Shown one piece after another: positions 1 to 8,945 of a DNA stretch of 64,000 nucleotides. The notes under the pieces are model-generated. The model was not told the DNA's origin, did no database searches, and saw only the letters and a program-made list of their open reading frames with translations. The position numbers and the translations under genes were made by a program. Source of the DNA: Scheffersomyces stipitis CBS 6054 (Eukaryota; Ascomycota; Pichiomycetes; Serinales; Debaryomycetaceae); the NCBI RefSeq assembly GCF_000209165.1, contig NC_009042.1, positions 1,612,001-1,676,000 on the forward strand, in the 5' to 3' direction. Within the stretch, counting starts at the first letter, position 1. Every line of letters begins with the position of its first letter.

Positions 1-2
1 CT

Positions 3-1424
3 CTACTATGTATGACACAATTGCTCACCCAAGCTGCTGTGTCTCAAACAGTCAACAATTCTGAATACGTGGCTCGTACTTTTGGGGTTCAAGACAAACC
101 TGGAGAAATCTCATGGTTCACAGCTTCATACTCCTTGACCGTTGGTACTTTCATCCTTATATTTGGCCGTTTGGGAGATATGCATGGTTATAAGTTGATG
201 TTTGTGCTAGGCTACCTTTGGTTCGGGATATTCTCTCTGGCTACTGGTTTTGCAGGGTTTTCATCTTCCACTATCTTGTTTGATATCATGCGAGCTTTGC
301 AGGGAATAGGACCTGCTATTCTAATGCCTAATTCTGTCGCTTTGATTGGTAGCTACTATCCTCCGGGATTTAGAAAGAATCTTTGCATGTGTCTTTTTGG
401 TTCTGTAGCTCCTACTGGTTTCATCCTTGGAGCCTTTTTTAATGGTATTTTTGCTCAGCTTGTCTGGTGGCCATGGACATTTTGGGTTTGTGGAATGGTG
501 TGCTTTGTAATAGCTGTTGCCGGATTCTTTGTGATTCCAAAAGGAGTGGGTATACTTGCAAAAGGAAGCTTCGATTATTTCGGATCTGCTGCAGGTGTTA
601 CTGGCTTAATTCTATTTAACTTTGCATGGAATCAGGGACCTGTTGCAGGCTGGGAGAGACCGTATGTATATGTTCTCATGATAGTTGGATTGATTTCAAT
701 TGCTCTTTTCTTTTACATTGAGAAGAGTGTAATCGACCCGTTGGTACCTAGGTCGGTGTTAAAGGGAGAGACTGGTGCTGTGTTAGGTTGTATTGCTGCA
801 GGTTGGTCCTGTTTTGGAATCTGGCTTTTCTATATGTACAGATGGTCTTTGGTCATTGACGGGGACACTCCTATTCTAGCAGCCACAAAGAATTTACCAT
901 GTATAATACCTGGATTTCTTGCTGCTATATCTGCAGCTTTCTTGGTCCAAAGGTTTCCTACTTCCTTTGTGTTGTTTTTATCTATGCTTGCATTCTTTGT
1001 TGGGATAGTACTTATGGGAACAAGACCTGTTGGTCAGATTTTTTGGGCACAGAAGTTTGTCAGTTTGCTCATCCAGCCTATAGGTATGGATATGTCTTTT
1101 CCAGCCGCTTGCATCATTCTTAGTTCTGCATTACCTCCGGCACAACAAGGGATAGCTGCTTCCTTAGTGGCCACTGTCGTCAACTATTCCATATCCATTG
1201 GATTAGGATTTGCAGGCACTGTAGAATACTACAAAACAAAAGATATGTCTCCAAGCTTTGAGACTACGGTACATGGTATAAGAGTTGCATTTTATATGGG
1301 CTTTGGCTTGGCCGGATTAGGAGTGCTTGTTTCTGCTTTGTTCATGTTTCAACAAATTATAAATAAGAAGAAAAGGAGCCCCTCCGCAGATGAAGAAAAA
1401 TCTACTAGAGCACCATCAGTTTGA
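3..1424 (+). CDS. MFS drug:H+ antiporter, DHA2/ATR1-like, 5' end outside window
   Basis: Major facilitator of the 14-TM DHA2 type, resembling the yeast ATR1/YMR279C group (boron, aminotriazole and drug export at the plasma membrane). The frame is open to the left edge and reads directly into a TM1-like segment rich in TQLLTQA, so the N-terminal cytoplasmic tail lies outside the window; the ATG at 12 is probably internal. A loop 2-3 signature GRLGDMHGYK, a RALQGIGPA segment and a GSVAPTGFILG antiporter-type motif are visible, followed by about ten more hydrophobic helices and a short charged tail ending KSTRAPSV. The family call is firm. The substrate is not deducible from the sequence. Confidence 0.85.
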   Translation, partial: LLCMTQLLTQAAVSQTVNNSEYVARTFGVQDKPGEISWFTASYSLTVGTFILIFGRLGDMHGYKLMFVLGYLWFGIFSLATGFAGFSSSTILFDIMRALQGIGPAILMPNSVALIGSYYPPGFRKNLCMCLFGSVAPTGFILGAFFNGIFAQLVWWPWTFWVCGMVCFVIAVAGFFVIPKGVGILAKGSFDYFGSAAGVTGLILFNFAWNQGPVAGWERPYVYVLMIVGLISIALFFYIEKSVIDPLVPRSVLKGETGAVLGCIAAGWSCFGIWLFYMYRWSLVIDGDTPILAATKNLPCIIPGFLAAISAAFLVQRFPTSFVLFLSMLAFFVGIVLMGTRPVGQIFWAQKFVSLLIQPIGMDMSFPAACIILSSALPPAQQGIAASLVATVVNYSISIGLGFAGTVEYYKTKDMSPSFETTVHGIRVAFYMGFGLAGLGVLVSALFMFQQIINKKKRSPSADEEKSTRAPSV

Positions 1425-1781
1425 TGGGATTCCTCAAAACACCTATACCTAATTTATTAATAGCAGCTCGTTTCGAGCAAAATCTAATATATGGAATACA
1501 AATGTAATATTGTAGAAGATGCTTGAAATTACTTCATGTGCACAATTGAATTATCTGTTGATGTCAGTATCTGAATAAACGAGAAAATGGCTGCGAAAAA
1601 TAGATACTTTCTATTCACGAGGTAATGAACTCCATCTAGTATTGCAGTTGATAAAAATTTGCTGCAACCAGTATCAGCTATACAACCTGCTAAGACGATC
1701 ATCGTCAATATCTTTTTCTGAATTTGCTTGATTTTAAGTGTCAGGTTTCTCCAACTTTATTCATCCTATTCTTTGGCGGCT
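1425..1781. other. intergenic spacer, no gene seen
   Basis: AT-rich spacer between the MFS gene and the small HTH ORF. It contains a 14-base word (atggctgcgaaaaa, near 1588) that recurs after the HTH ORF near 2143. Nothing else was recognised. Confidence 0.5.
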
Positions 1782-2057
1782 ATGGCTCTGTCTAACAAAC
1801 GTTCACATGAAGAAAACAGCGCAGGTGAAGACACCGACAGGGTCCTTCAAGAGCAAGATGGAAAGGAGCAACAGTCAAGCAGAATAAGAAAGTATACAAT
1901 AACTGACAAAATCAATTTCATCAGGACTCTTCGAGCCGACCACTCAGTTCCGGTCTATGTCGTTGCGAGGAACCAAGGTATACCAAAAGGTACAGCCTAC
2001 CGCTGGCTTCTGGAATTACGGAACTGGGAAGAAAAAGAGATTCTACGAAAAGGATGA
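1782..2057 (+). CDS. small psq-type helix-turn-helix protein
   Basis: A 91-residue ORF starting at the ATG at 1782; the open frame extends 54 bases upstream but without another ATG. The N-terminal 35 residues are acidic and polar. Residues about 38-80 (TITDKINFIRTL through GIPKGTAYRWLLEL) look like a Pipsqueak/CENP-B-type helix-turn-helix, the DNA-binding module found in pogo/Tc1-like transposases and domesticated derivatives. No catalytic DDE domain follows, since the frame stops soon after the HTH. It could be a domesticated DNA-binding protein, a decayed transposon end or a chance ORF. The fold assignment is inference from the residue pattern. Confidence 0.45.
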   Translation: MALSNKRSHEENSAGEDTDRVLQEQDGKEQQSSRIRKYTITDKINFIRTLRADHSVPVYVVARNQGIPKGTAYRWLLELRNWEEKEILRKG

Positions 2058-2747
2058 CGAAATAAATTCTTCAAGTATTAGCGAAAATACGTGAATATAT
2101 ACTGTCTTGATAGTTTTACTTGTATAATCATATATGAGATATGGCTGCGAAAAAGAGTTTTCAGAAAACAGCCTACCAACTTCTATCAAGTCTTTGACAG
2201 TTTACGATATCAGCAGCGAGCATAATAGTCTTGTAAATGTAACCGGAATAGGCAGATAGCACTTGGATGCAATATCGGTATCTGTCTCTAATGCAATCTG
2301 ATTCATTAGCGAACCCTCGGCCTGGAAAAATTGTAGAATTGTATGAGTGTTAAGCAAATTTATAGATTTGCATATTTCCACCTCTAAACATTTATTAAAA
2401 ACCAGTGTCCATTAATTATATAGATGAAATCACACTGTTATAGTTGCCAACTGTGACAATTCTACAATTCTATCATAGGAATTCGGTCAACTGAACTCTC
2501 ATATATTAGAACTTATCTCTTCCCCACAACCCCTACTGGCATGTGGAACCTCCTGCACAGGGTAGCATGTGAACAGAAGTCTTCACTGTTTTGGTGAGTT
2601 GACATCTGGTTGGCTTTATCAGAAGTTTTGATTTGACACAGTTTTTTTTCTCATCGTTGTGAACACTTTTCTATTCATTGGATTGAATCTTTGTTTGCTG
2701 TAGATTGTGTTTTTCTTCTTCTTCTTGGTGCCGTCTACAATACCGCG
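2058..2747. other. intergenic region upstream of SAC1
   Basis: Holds the SAC1 promoter. A 13-bp perfect inverted repeat (attgtagaattgt at 2330-2342 and its complement at 2456-2468) flanks about 113 bp. No coding sequence was recognised. Confidence 0.5.
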
Positions 2748-4592
2748 ATGTCTCTCGCCCATTCCATTGCTACTGATGGTTCGCACATCTTCTACCACTC
2801 TGACTCTGGCAAATACCTCTTTTTGAGTGGGGACGCCGGAGCCTCGGTCTCAGAGTCGCTTCCTGCCATCTACCTGAAATTGACCTTAGGAGCAAGCACC
2901 CCGGTCTCGTGTATTATTGGTACGATCAAGTTGAAGATCAACCGATATGTCATCGTTGCTGACAAGCACACTGTCACCGGCTCGATCTTGGGCAACGACA
3001 TCGCTCGCATCGATCTGTTCCAGATATTGCCCTTAGCAGTGAACCTGTTCGCCAAGAAGAATCCTGAAGAAGCAAGCTACTTGGACCTTTTGCACCAGAA
3101 TTTGTCTCTGGCAACTTTGTTCTTTTCCATTGGCAACAAGTACGACTTGACGAACTCGTTGCAACGCCAGTTCACCACCGAAGGACTTTCTCTCGATAGC
3201 CGTTTCTGGTGGAACAGCTATTTGTCTGAGGAGCTTGTAGGGAGCGGGGCCCAACAGTTTGTCACGCCCATTATCTACGGTTACTTTAAGTCGCACTCGG
3301 CCAACTTTAATGGACCTCATCCTTTGGACTTTGCTTTATTGACACGTCGTTCCGTTCACAGAGCTGGTACCAGGTATATGCGTAGAGGTGTCGACACCAA
3401 TGGTAATGTAGCCAATTTCAATGAAACCGAACAGATCTTCACTTCAAAGGATCAACACGTATACTCGATCCTTCAGACCAGAGGCTCGGTGCCTGTCTAT
3501 TGGTCAGAAATTAACAACTTGAAGTATAAGCCCAATTTGGTGATCTCATCTCAGTCGGCTCTTGATGCGACCGAAAAGCACTTCGCAGAACAGGTCAGAT
3601 TGTATGGTGACAACTATCTAGTCAACTTGGTCAACCAGAAGGGCTACGAGAAGCCAGTCAAACAAGCATATGAACATGCTGTCGAGAACTTGCCCTCTTC
3701 GCTTGCCAACAAAGTCAATTACATCTACTTTGACTTCCATCACGAGTGCAGAAACATGAGATGGGACAGAATTAAGTTGTTATTGGAACACTTGATCCAG
3801 TTGAACTACACCAGCGATAACTATTTCCACTACGACTTGGCCGCTAAGAAAGTTTTGTCAACCCAAACCAAGATTGTGAGAACTAACTGTATGGATTGTT
3901 TGGATAGAACCAATGTCGTGCAATCGATGATTGCCCGCTGGGTGTTCCAGAATCAATTGACTAAAGCGGGCTATTTGTCCAAGGAAAATGTTACGCCTTG
4001 GGAAGTGTTGGATCCAAAATTCAATTTGTTCTTCCAAGACTTCTGGGCCGATAATGCCGACGCTGTTTCGTGTGCCTACTCGGGTACCGGTGCTTTAAAG
4101 ACCGATTACACGCGTACTGGTAAGAGAACTAAAAAGGGGGCGCTCAACGACTTGGCCAACTCTATCACACGTTACTACAAGAACAACTATAAGGATGGAA
4201 GTAGACAGGATTCGTTCGACTTGATTTTGGGAAGATACAAACCTTTCGAAGACTCAGTGACGTCTCCATTCGTAGACAGAAGACCTCCATATATTCAGTT
4301 GTTGCCCTACTTGATGGGTACATCGTTGCTTGTATTGATAGCCATCTTGTTGTTTCCAAGAGGCTCGATTACTGACGCTAAGAACTTGTTGGTTATTGGT
4401 GGCTGTTTGTTCTACAACATCCGAAGCTTGCTCTATCTTAATAAGGAGGGCTACCAGTTTGTCAACTGGCCCCAGTTGGTGTCGTTGGACTACTTGAAGA
4501 AGGTTGAGATACGCAATGCAGACGGTAACGTATCTGGTATCAAGTTCGTAGAGGAGGACAACTTCAAGAGTGTTGGTAAGAAGAAGAACTAG
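2748..4592 (+). CDS. SAC1: phosphoinositide (PI4P) phosphatase Sac1
   Basis: Integral membrane lipid phosphatase of ER and Golgi that removes phosphate mainly from PI4P. The first ATG is at 2748, giving 614 residues against 623 in S. cerevisiae; open sequence further upstream has no ATG. The Sac domain includes TRRSxxRAGTRYMRRGVD, GNVxNFNETEQI and KPNLV blocks, and the catalytic CX5R(T/S) motif appears as RTNCMDCLDRTNVVQS near residues 383-398. Two hydrophobic segments near residues 522-542 and 546-565 form the C-terminal membrane anchor, followed by a cytosolic tail ending in lysines. Conservation with fungal Sac1 is strong along the whole length. Confidence 0.97.
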   Translation: MSLAHSIATDGSHIFYHSDSGKYLFLSGDAGASVSESLPAIYLKLTLGASTPVSCIIGTIKLKINRYVIVADKHTVTGSILGNDIARIDLFQILPLAVNLFAKKNPEEASYLDLLHQNLSLATLFFSIGNKYDLTNSLQRQFTTEGLSLDSRFWWNSYLSEELVGSGAQQFVTPIIYGYFKSHSANFNGPHPLDFALLTRRSVHRAGTRYMRRGVDTNGNVANFNETEQIFTSKDQHVYSILQTRGSVPVYWSEINNLKYKPNLVISSQSALDATEKHFAEQVRLYGDNYLVNLVNQKGYEKPVKQAYEHAVENLPSSLANKVNYIYFDFHHECRNMRWDRIKLLLEHLIQLNYTSDNYFHYDLAAKKVLSTQTKIVRTNCMDCLDRTNVVQSMIARWVFQNQLTKAGYLSKENVTPWEVLDPKFNLFFQDFWADNADAVSCAYSGTGALKTDYTRTGKRTKKGALNDLANSITRYYKNNYKDGSRQDSFDLILGRYKPFEDSVTSPFVDRRPPYIQLLPYLMGTSLLVLIAILLFPRGSITDAKNLLVIGGCLFYNIRSLLYLNKEGYQFVNWPQLVSLDYLKKVEIRNADGNVSGIKFVEEDNFKSVGKKKN

Positions 4593-4972
4593 GAGTGATT
4601 TTTACAGGTGCAGTGGCACTAGATAATAACTAGAATATAAATTTATAATATAGTACAGTATGTTTGTGAGAGAGTGTATGCCTTGGTATCCAGAGGAAGA
4701 AGCAAGAAAGAGTATAAAATTAAGGTTCTGTGCTTCCTGAAGATTGTTATTCTTTGAATCTCTACAATACAAGTGTTTTGTGATAATAACTATGATAAAG
4801 ATATGGCTATGTCTTGTAAGTAAAGTTCTTGCTTTTCATAATCAATTATTACATTTTTCGCATCCATAATTTGTCCACTTTGTGCACTCCGAATGTCAAC
4901 CCAGTGAAATTTAAACAAAACTCGATGTGAATTTCTTTATTCAAAATCTACTCTGCTATCATAAACTACACA
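4593..4972. other. intergenic, SAC1-YRA1
   Basis: AT-rich tail of SAC1 and promoter of YRA1. No gene or RNA was recognised. Confidence 0.5.
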
Positions 4973-5692
4973 ATGTCTGATATATTAGAAAAGTCTCTCG
5001 ACGAAATCATAGGTGAAAACAAGTCGTCAAGAAGACCCCATCGCCGGTCTGGCGGTCCTTCCAGAAGAGGAAACCAGAGCAGAATACAGAAGACTCCATA
5101 CACCAGAGAAAGACCCACCAACAGCCATTCAAATTATCGTCCTTCGTCTTCGTCTTCATTGCCTGGCTATATTAGAGAAATGTCGCATTCTCGCCCAGTC
5201 TTAAGAGTCAAAAATATCCATCCAGACTTGAATGGTGAAGACTTGTCGAATTTATTTGGAAACATATCAGCTGTTGAGTTTGTCAAGTTCGACAACAGAG
5301 ACGACAGTGTCGCCTACGTCTGTTTTGAAACTGATAATACCCGAAGCAACGCAGCAGCCATCGAAAAATACAACGGCAAAAAGGCTATGGGCAATGTGTT
5401 GGTTGTAGAAAGTGCCACGTCCTTGGCTGATAGAATCTCAGGCCTTCCTACAAATACAAGGATTATCCGTGGCAAGAATGGTCCAGCTCCAGGAGGAAGG
5501 GAAAGAAAGATCGGCCAAACACCCGGAGGAAGGGAAAGGAAAAAGAAAGAGCCAAGACCTAAACATGTTAAGAAGTCTGCCGAAGATCTTGATAATGAAT
5601 TGACTGCCTATATGAACAACGGTGGTGACTCTGGTGCCACGGAATCTGCCGAAACTGATTCTCAAAATATCGACCAATCCATGAAGGACTAG
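4973..5692 (+). CDS. YRA1: mRNA export adaptor Yra1 (ALY/REF), intronless
   Basis: REF/ALY-family RNA-binding adaptor that bridges mRNPs to the Mex67-Mtr2 export receptor in the nucleus. 239 residues. The N-terminal REF-N box (SLDEIIGENK, residues 8-17) is followed by an Arg/Ser-rich linker and one RRM at about residues 75-150, with RNP2-like LRVKNI and RNP1-like SVAYVCF. After the RRM comes SLADRISGLP, then two copies of PGGRERK within a basic stretch. The C-terminal REF-C box matches KKSAEDLDNELTAYM. The S. cerevisiae gene carries a long regulatory intron; here the frame is continuous from the ATG to the end of REF-C. A 7-residue repeat in the linker is the only oddity. Confidence 0.93.
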   Translation: MSDILEKSLDEIIGENKSSRRPHRRSGGPSRRGNQSRIQKTPYTRERPTNSHSNYRPSSSSSLPGYIREMSHSRPVLRVKNIHPDLNGEDLSNLFGNISAVEFVKFDNRDDSVAYVCFETDNTRSNAAAIEKYNGKKAMGNVLVVESATSLADRISGLPTNTRIIRGKNGPAPGGRERKIGQTPGGRERKKKEPRPKHVKKSAEDLDNELTAYMNNGGDSGATESAETDSQNIDQSMKD

Positions 5693-5975
5693 AAATTGAT
5701 CACAATTTCTGTATATTGACAAAACAAAACCTAAAGATAACGTAATTGACAATATGGAAATGAATCGAAAATGAATCAAATTGAATGAAGACAATTTGAA
5801 ATAATCGAAAATCCACTAATGTCATCAAAATTTCAAATAATGCAAAACTACACTTCCAAAAATTCAAAAACCAATTTTTCATTACTTGTACTTAATCTAT
5901 ATGATAGCAAACTAGAATAATATATACCGATGCTACCATGAGAGCTACAAATAACTATTAGTGTGAGACTCGAGT

Positions 5976-7703
5976 TTAACCCATACCTTGGGTCAATTCG
6001 ACCATCTCGATGTAGTGTTTCTTAGTCATCTTTCTCCAGCTCTTTCCGTAGTACAAGGTTGGAACAATGAATGCTATAGAGACAAAGTCAATCACGGCCA
6101 ATGTGATGTAGGTACTGGAAGTTCCCGCTCCATCCAACCAATAGGAGCAGACAAACGTGAAAACACATGCCAAGGTGTTGTTGATGATGGAAACACCAAC
6201 CATACCCTGGATGACAATTTCGGGATAGGCATCCATAAGGTAAGACATGGCAGTGTCACCAATGGAACCCCAGCCAAAACCAATGAACCCTAACCCAACG
6301 TAGATTACCTGCCAGGGCCATTCCCTGGCAGCACCGACGCCAAACATGATCAAACCAACGGGAGAAATGATCAAGGTGATGAACAAGAGCCACAATCTGT
6401 ACTCTGGCTCGTAGATACCTCCATTCTTTCTGGCAATCCACAAGACATGTTTATCAGACAACATACCAGACATGAAACAGCCAATACAAGCACCAATTAA
6501 TGTGGCTACGTTCATGATAGCAACCCCAGTTTCACTTTTGTTCCATGGATCGTCGTAGAAGTAGGTATCCTGGGTGGTCAAGAAGAAGGTCATATATGCA
6601 TCTTGCAAACCCCACAAGAGACCAGACAACCATACAGCAGGGAAGGTAAAGATTTTGAAGTAGACGATGAATCTCTTGACGTACTGCTTGAAACCGTAGC
6701 CTTCTAAGTATGGGGAAGGAGTGATGATGGCTATTCTCTTGTGGTATGGTTTCAATTTCTCTTGTACTTGAGCTTCAGCGTCTGCGACTGGAGTTTCAGA
6801 CAGAAACTCAGTGACATCATTCTGTTTTGTTTCAATGTCTTCGTTCTTTTCCAAGGAGCTTTCAATTTTCTGGAGGTCTTCCTTTTTGTCGTTTTCTTCT
6901 CCTTCTACCGAATTATTGGACTGGTAGACCACGGAGTGCTTCATTCTGTCGAAGACAGTTTCTTCACATCCAAAAATGATGACAATCAAGGTGACACCAC
7001 AGATAATGGCACCCCACCATCCAACCCATCTGAACGTCTGTGATTGGGAAATCAAGTGGGCAATCAATGGCCCCAAGAAGGAGCCTACAGAGGTGGCCAA
7101 GATATACACTGTCAAAACGGAACCCAATTGATGTTGAAAGAATATGTCTGACAACGATTGTTGGACCTGAGCTTCGGCACAAGCTTCGGACATACCTACG
7201 AATGCCTGTGACCAGATGGTATCAGCCGTTTTTCTGGACAGGGCAAACCACACGGAACCCAATGTACCTGCAAGAAGACAGATGATATACGTAATTCTCC
7301 TACCGTAAAGAGAAGAGGCAGGGGCAAAGAAAATACACGACCAACCGATGAAGATGAAAAGAACACCGGCTCCTGTGTTCATGGCATCGTAACTGATACC
7401 GTAAATTGCGTTCAACGAATCCTGTGCTGCGCCGGCGTCGTTGGAAGTAGCAGCTGTCAATGCTGTGATGAACGACAACAAGACGAAATGCCACATCTTT
7501 CTGCCGGTAGACCAGTTCAATGGGTCATTTGGTGATTCTGAGGGCTGAGGCATCAAGATGATACCATCCTTGTTTCTCTTCAAAGGTTTGGCACTGGTGC
7601 TGGAATCAATGGAGGAGGCATCATTGCCAACCAAGATGTTGGTGGTACCAGGGACAAAGTTGTCGTCGTAGTAGTTGGCGGTTGTTTCGAGAGTTCCGCT
7701 CAT
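5976..7703 (-). CDS. HOL1: polyamine/histidinol MFS transporter Hol1
   Basis: 12-TM DHA1-type transporter of the plasma membrane. S. cerevisiae Hol1 is the high-affinity polyamine importer and, when mutated, takes up histidinol. 575 residues. The order matches Hol1: a hydrophilic N-tail with the PGTTNI block, IILMPQPSESPNDPLNWS before TM1, the loop segment TSNDAGAAQDSLN, YGRRITYI in loop 2-3, SEACAEAQVQ with SLSDIFFQHQLGSVLTVYI, FGCEETVFDR ending the first half, a long charged central loop with KPYHKRIAI, and REWPWQVIYVGLGF in the second half. It is divergent from the Dicer-like gene, with 1.2 kb between them. A short uORF in the leader may couple translation to polyamines. Confidence 0.93.
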   Translation of the reverse strand: MSGTLETTANYYDDNFVPGTTNILVGNDASSIDSSTSAKPLKRNKDGIILMPQPSESPNDPLNWSTGRKMWHFVLLSFITALTAATSNDAGAAQDSLNAIYGISYDAMNTGAGVLFIFIGWSCIFFAPASSLYGRRITYIICLLAGTLGSVWFALSRKTADTIWSQAFVGMSEACAEAQVQQSLSDIFFQHQLGSVLTVYILATSVGSFLGPLIAHLISQSQTFRWVGWWGAIICGVTLIVIIFGCEETVFDRMKHSVVYQSNNSVEGEENDKKEDLQKIESSLEKNEDIETKQNDVTEFLSETPVADAEAQVQEKLKPYHKRIAIITPSPYLEGYGFKQYVKRFIVYFKIFTFPAVWLSGLLWGLQDAYMTFFLTTQDTYFYDDPWNKSETGVAIMNVATLIGACIGCFMSGMLSDKHVLWIARKNGGIYEPEYRLWLLFITLIISPVGLIMFGVGAAREWPWQVIYVGLGFIGFGWGSIGDTAMSYLMDAYPEIVIQGMVGVSIINNTLACVFTFVCSYWLDGAGTSSTYITLAVIDFVSIAFIVPTLYYGKSWRKMTKKHYIEMVELTQGMG

Positions 7704-8945
7704 TTTCTGGGTGTGTGGTCAACTGATATAACAGATGAAATTAATGCGATGAGATGATTTAAGGTCTTGTGACTATTAGCTATGAGTTAGCAAGTTGGCA
7801 AGACAATTTTATTTATTTGTGGGAGTCGCTAAAAAACAAAACTTCCTCTTCTATGTGTAATAAAATGGAAGAAAAAAAAACCTGTTTGATATGAAACAAT
7901 TATGTCAGTCAGTAGGCCATAATGGTGAATCCGTAGATACTAAGCGAAATGTGATTTGAAACGAAATGGTGGAGAAGAGAGAGAACAAGCAAAAAACAAA
8001 GACTGTTGGTTTTGCTTATTCACTAGTTTAGCTTCAGGGGCGCAAACGAGGAAATGGTCGTATAGGTCTGCTGGAAGAAAAGAATTTCCGTTTCTCTAAA
8101 CTTTTGCCAGAGGAAAGTCTGCCTTTATACTTGAAGAAAAAATTGATGCTAAAATGCACTGTGAAAAAAATATTAGTACTGAAATTTTTTCAGGCTAGCA
8201 AATTTCGCAGCACGAAAAAGAAACAACAATTATTGCAATAATAACACTTTTTGACAGGGCTGGATTTGATCACATGACTCGGATACCCCACAGTATTTTC
8301 CGATCGTTAAAATAGCTGGAAACAATTTGTTTAGGCAATGCAATCCCGACAAGTGCAAAATTCATGTACCAAAATAGAGGTTGGGAGTATCTGTTACTGC
8401 TGGATAGCTGATTCTGTACGATAATCATATGTTGGAATTCTTTGGTCAAGGAATTCGCTCTTTGAGAGAAAATTTTCATCAGCTTTGATGGCACTTGACT
8501 CTAAGTAAAGATAAAAGGTATCAATTGTATTTTTCTGAATGATGCTCAAGCTTTGTTGTCCACATCTGTCCTTCATGAATGTATCATCCCATTGAGCTAT
8601 TCTAATCAAGACTTCGTCCATACAGTAGTGACTGAATGAATGGATTGGCTCTTAAAGTTGATAAGTGGTACTCGCACGACTTTGGTGAAGTTCAGATCTT
8701 TTATTTGGATATGGAAAGTTTCATTCTTGAACTTATTATTCTTTCTTTCCAATCTTTACTTTCGTCTACTGGATTCACGGGTGTGCTATTGCAACGGTAC
8801 AGAATTGCGAACTTCCGTTTGTGATTCTTGATTTCTGATATTTTGTCTTTTCTCTGTTTTTGTTTCTTATTGTGGGTTTTCTCTGAACTCTGATTTTTCT
8901 GCTATCTGAGTTTGAAGTTTGTATTCTCTTAACTTTACTGTAATT
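7704..8945. other. divergent intergenic region, HOL1 / Dicer-like gene
   Basis: 1.24 kb promoter region. A TATAAAG-like box lies on the minus strand near 8114-8122, and the HOL1 leader uORF is at 7909-7920. Several overlapping short frames at 8270-8830 on both strands have no recognisable product. Confidence 0.5.
7909..7920 (-). promoter_or_regulatory. three-codon upstream ORF in the HOL1 leader
   Basis: Minus-strand ATG GCC TAC TGA (Met-Ala-Tyr-stop), 206 bases upstream of the HOL1 ATG. It is the only ATG on that strand between about 8270 and the HOL1 start. An A at -3 gives it a good initiation context. S. cerevisiae HOL1 is known to be controlled by a short polyamine-responsive uORF ending in Pro-Ser-stop; this one ends in Tyr-stop, so equivalence is an inference. 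Whether it is in the transcript depends on an unmapped start site. Confidence 0.4.

Noticed and set aside
8270..8831. Several 60-75-residue frames on both strands
   Set aside because: Overlapping, without shared composition or domains; they sit in a divergent promoter.
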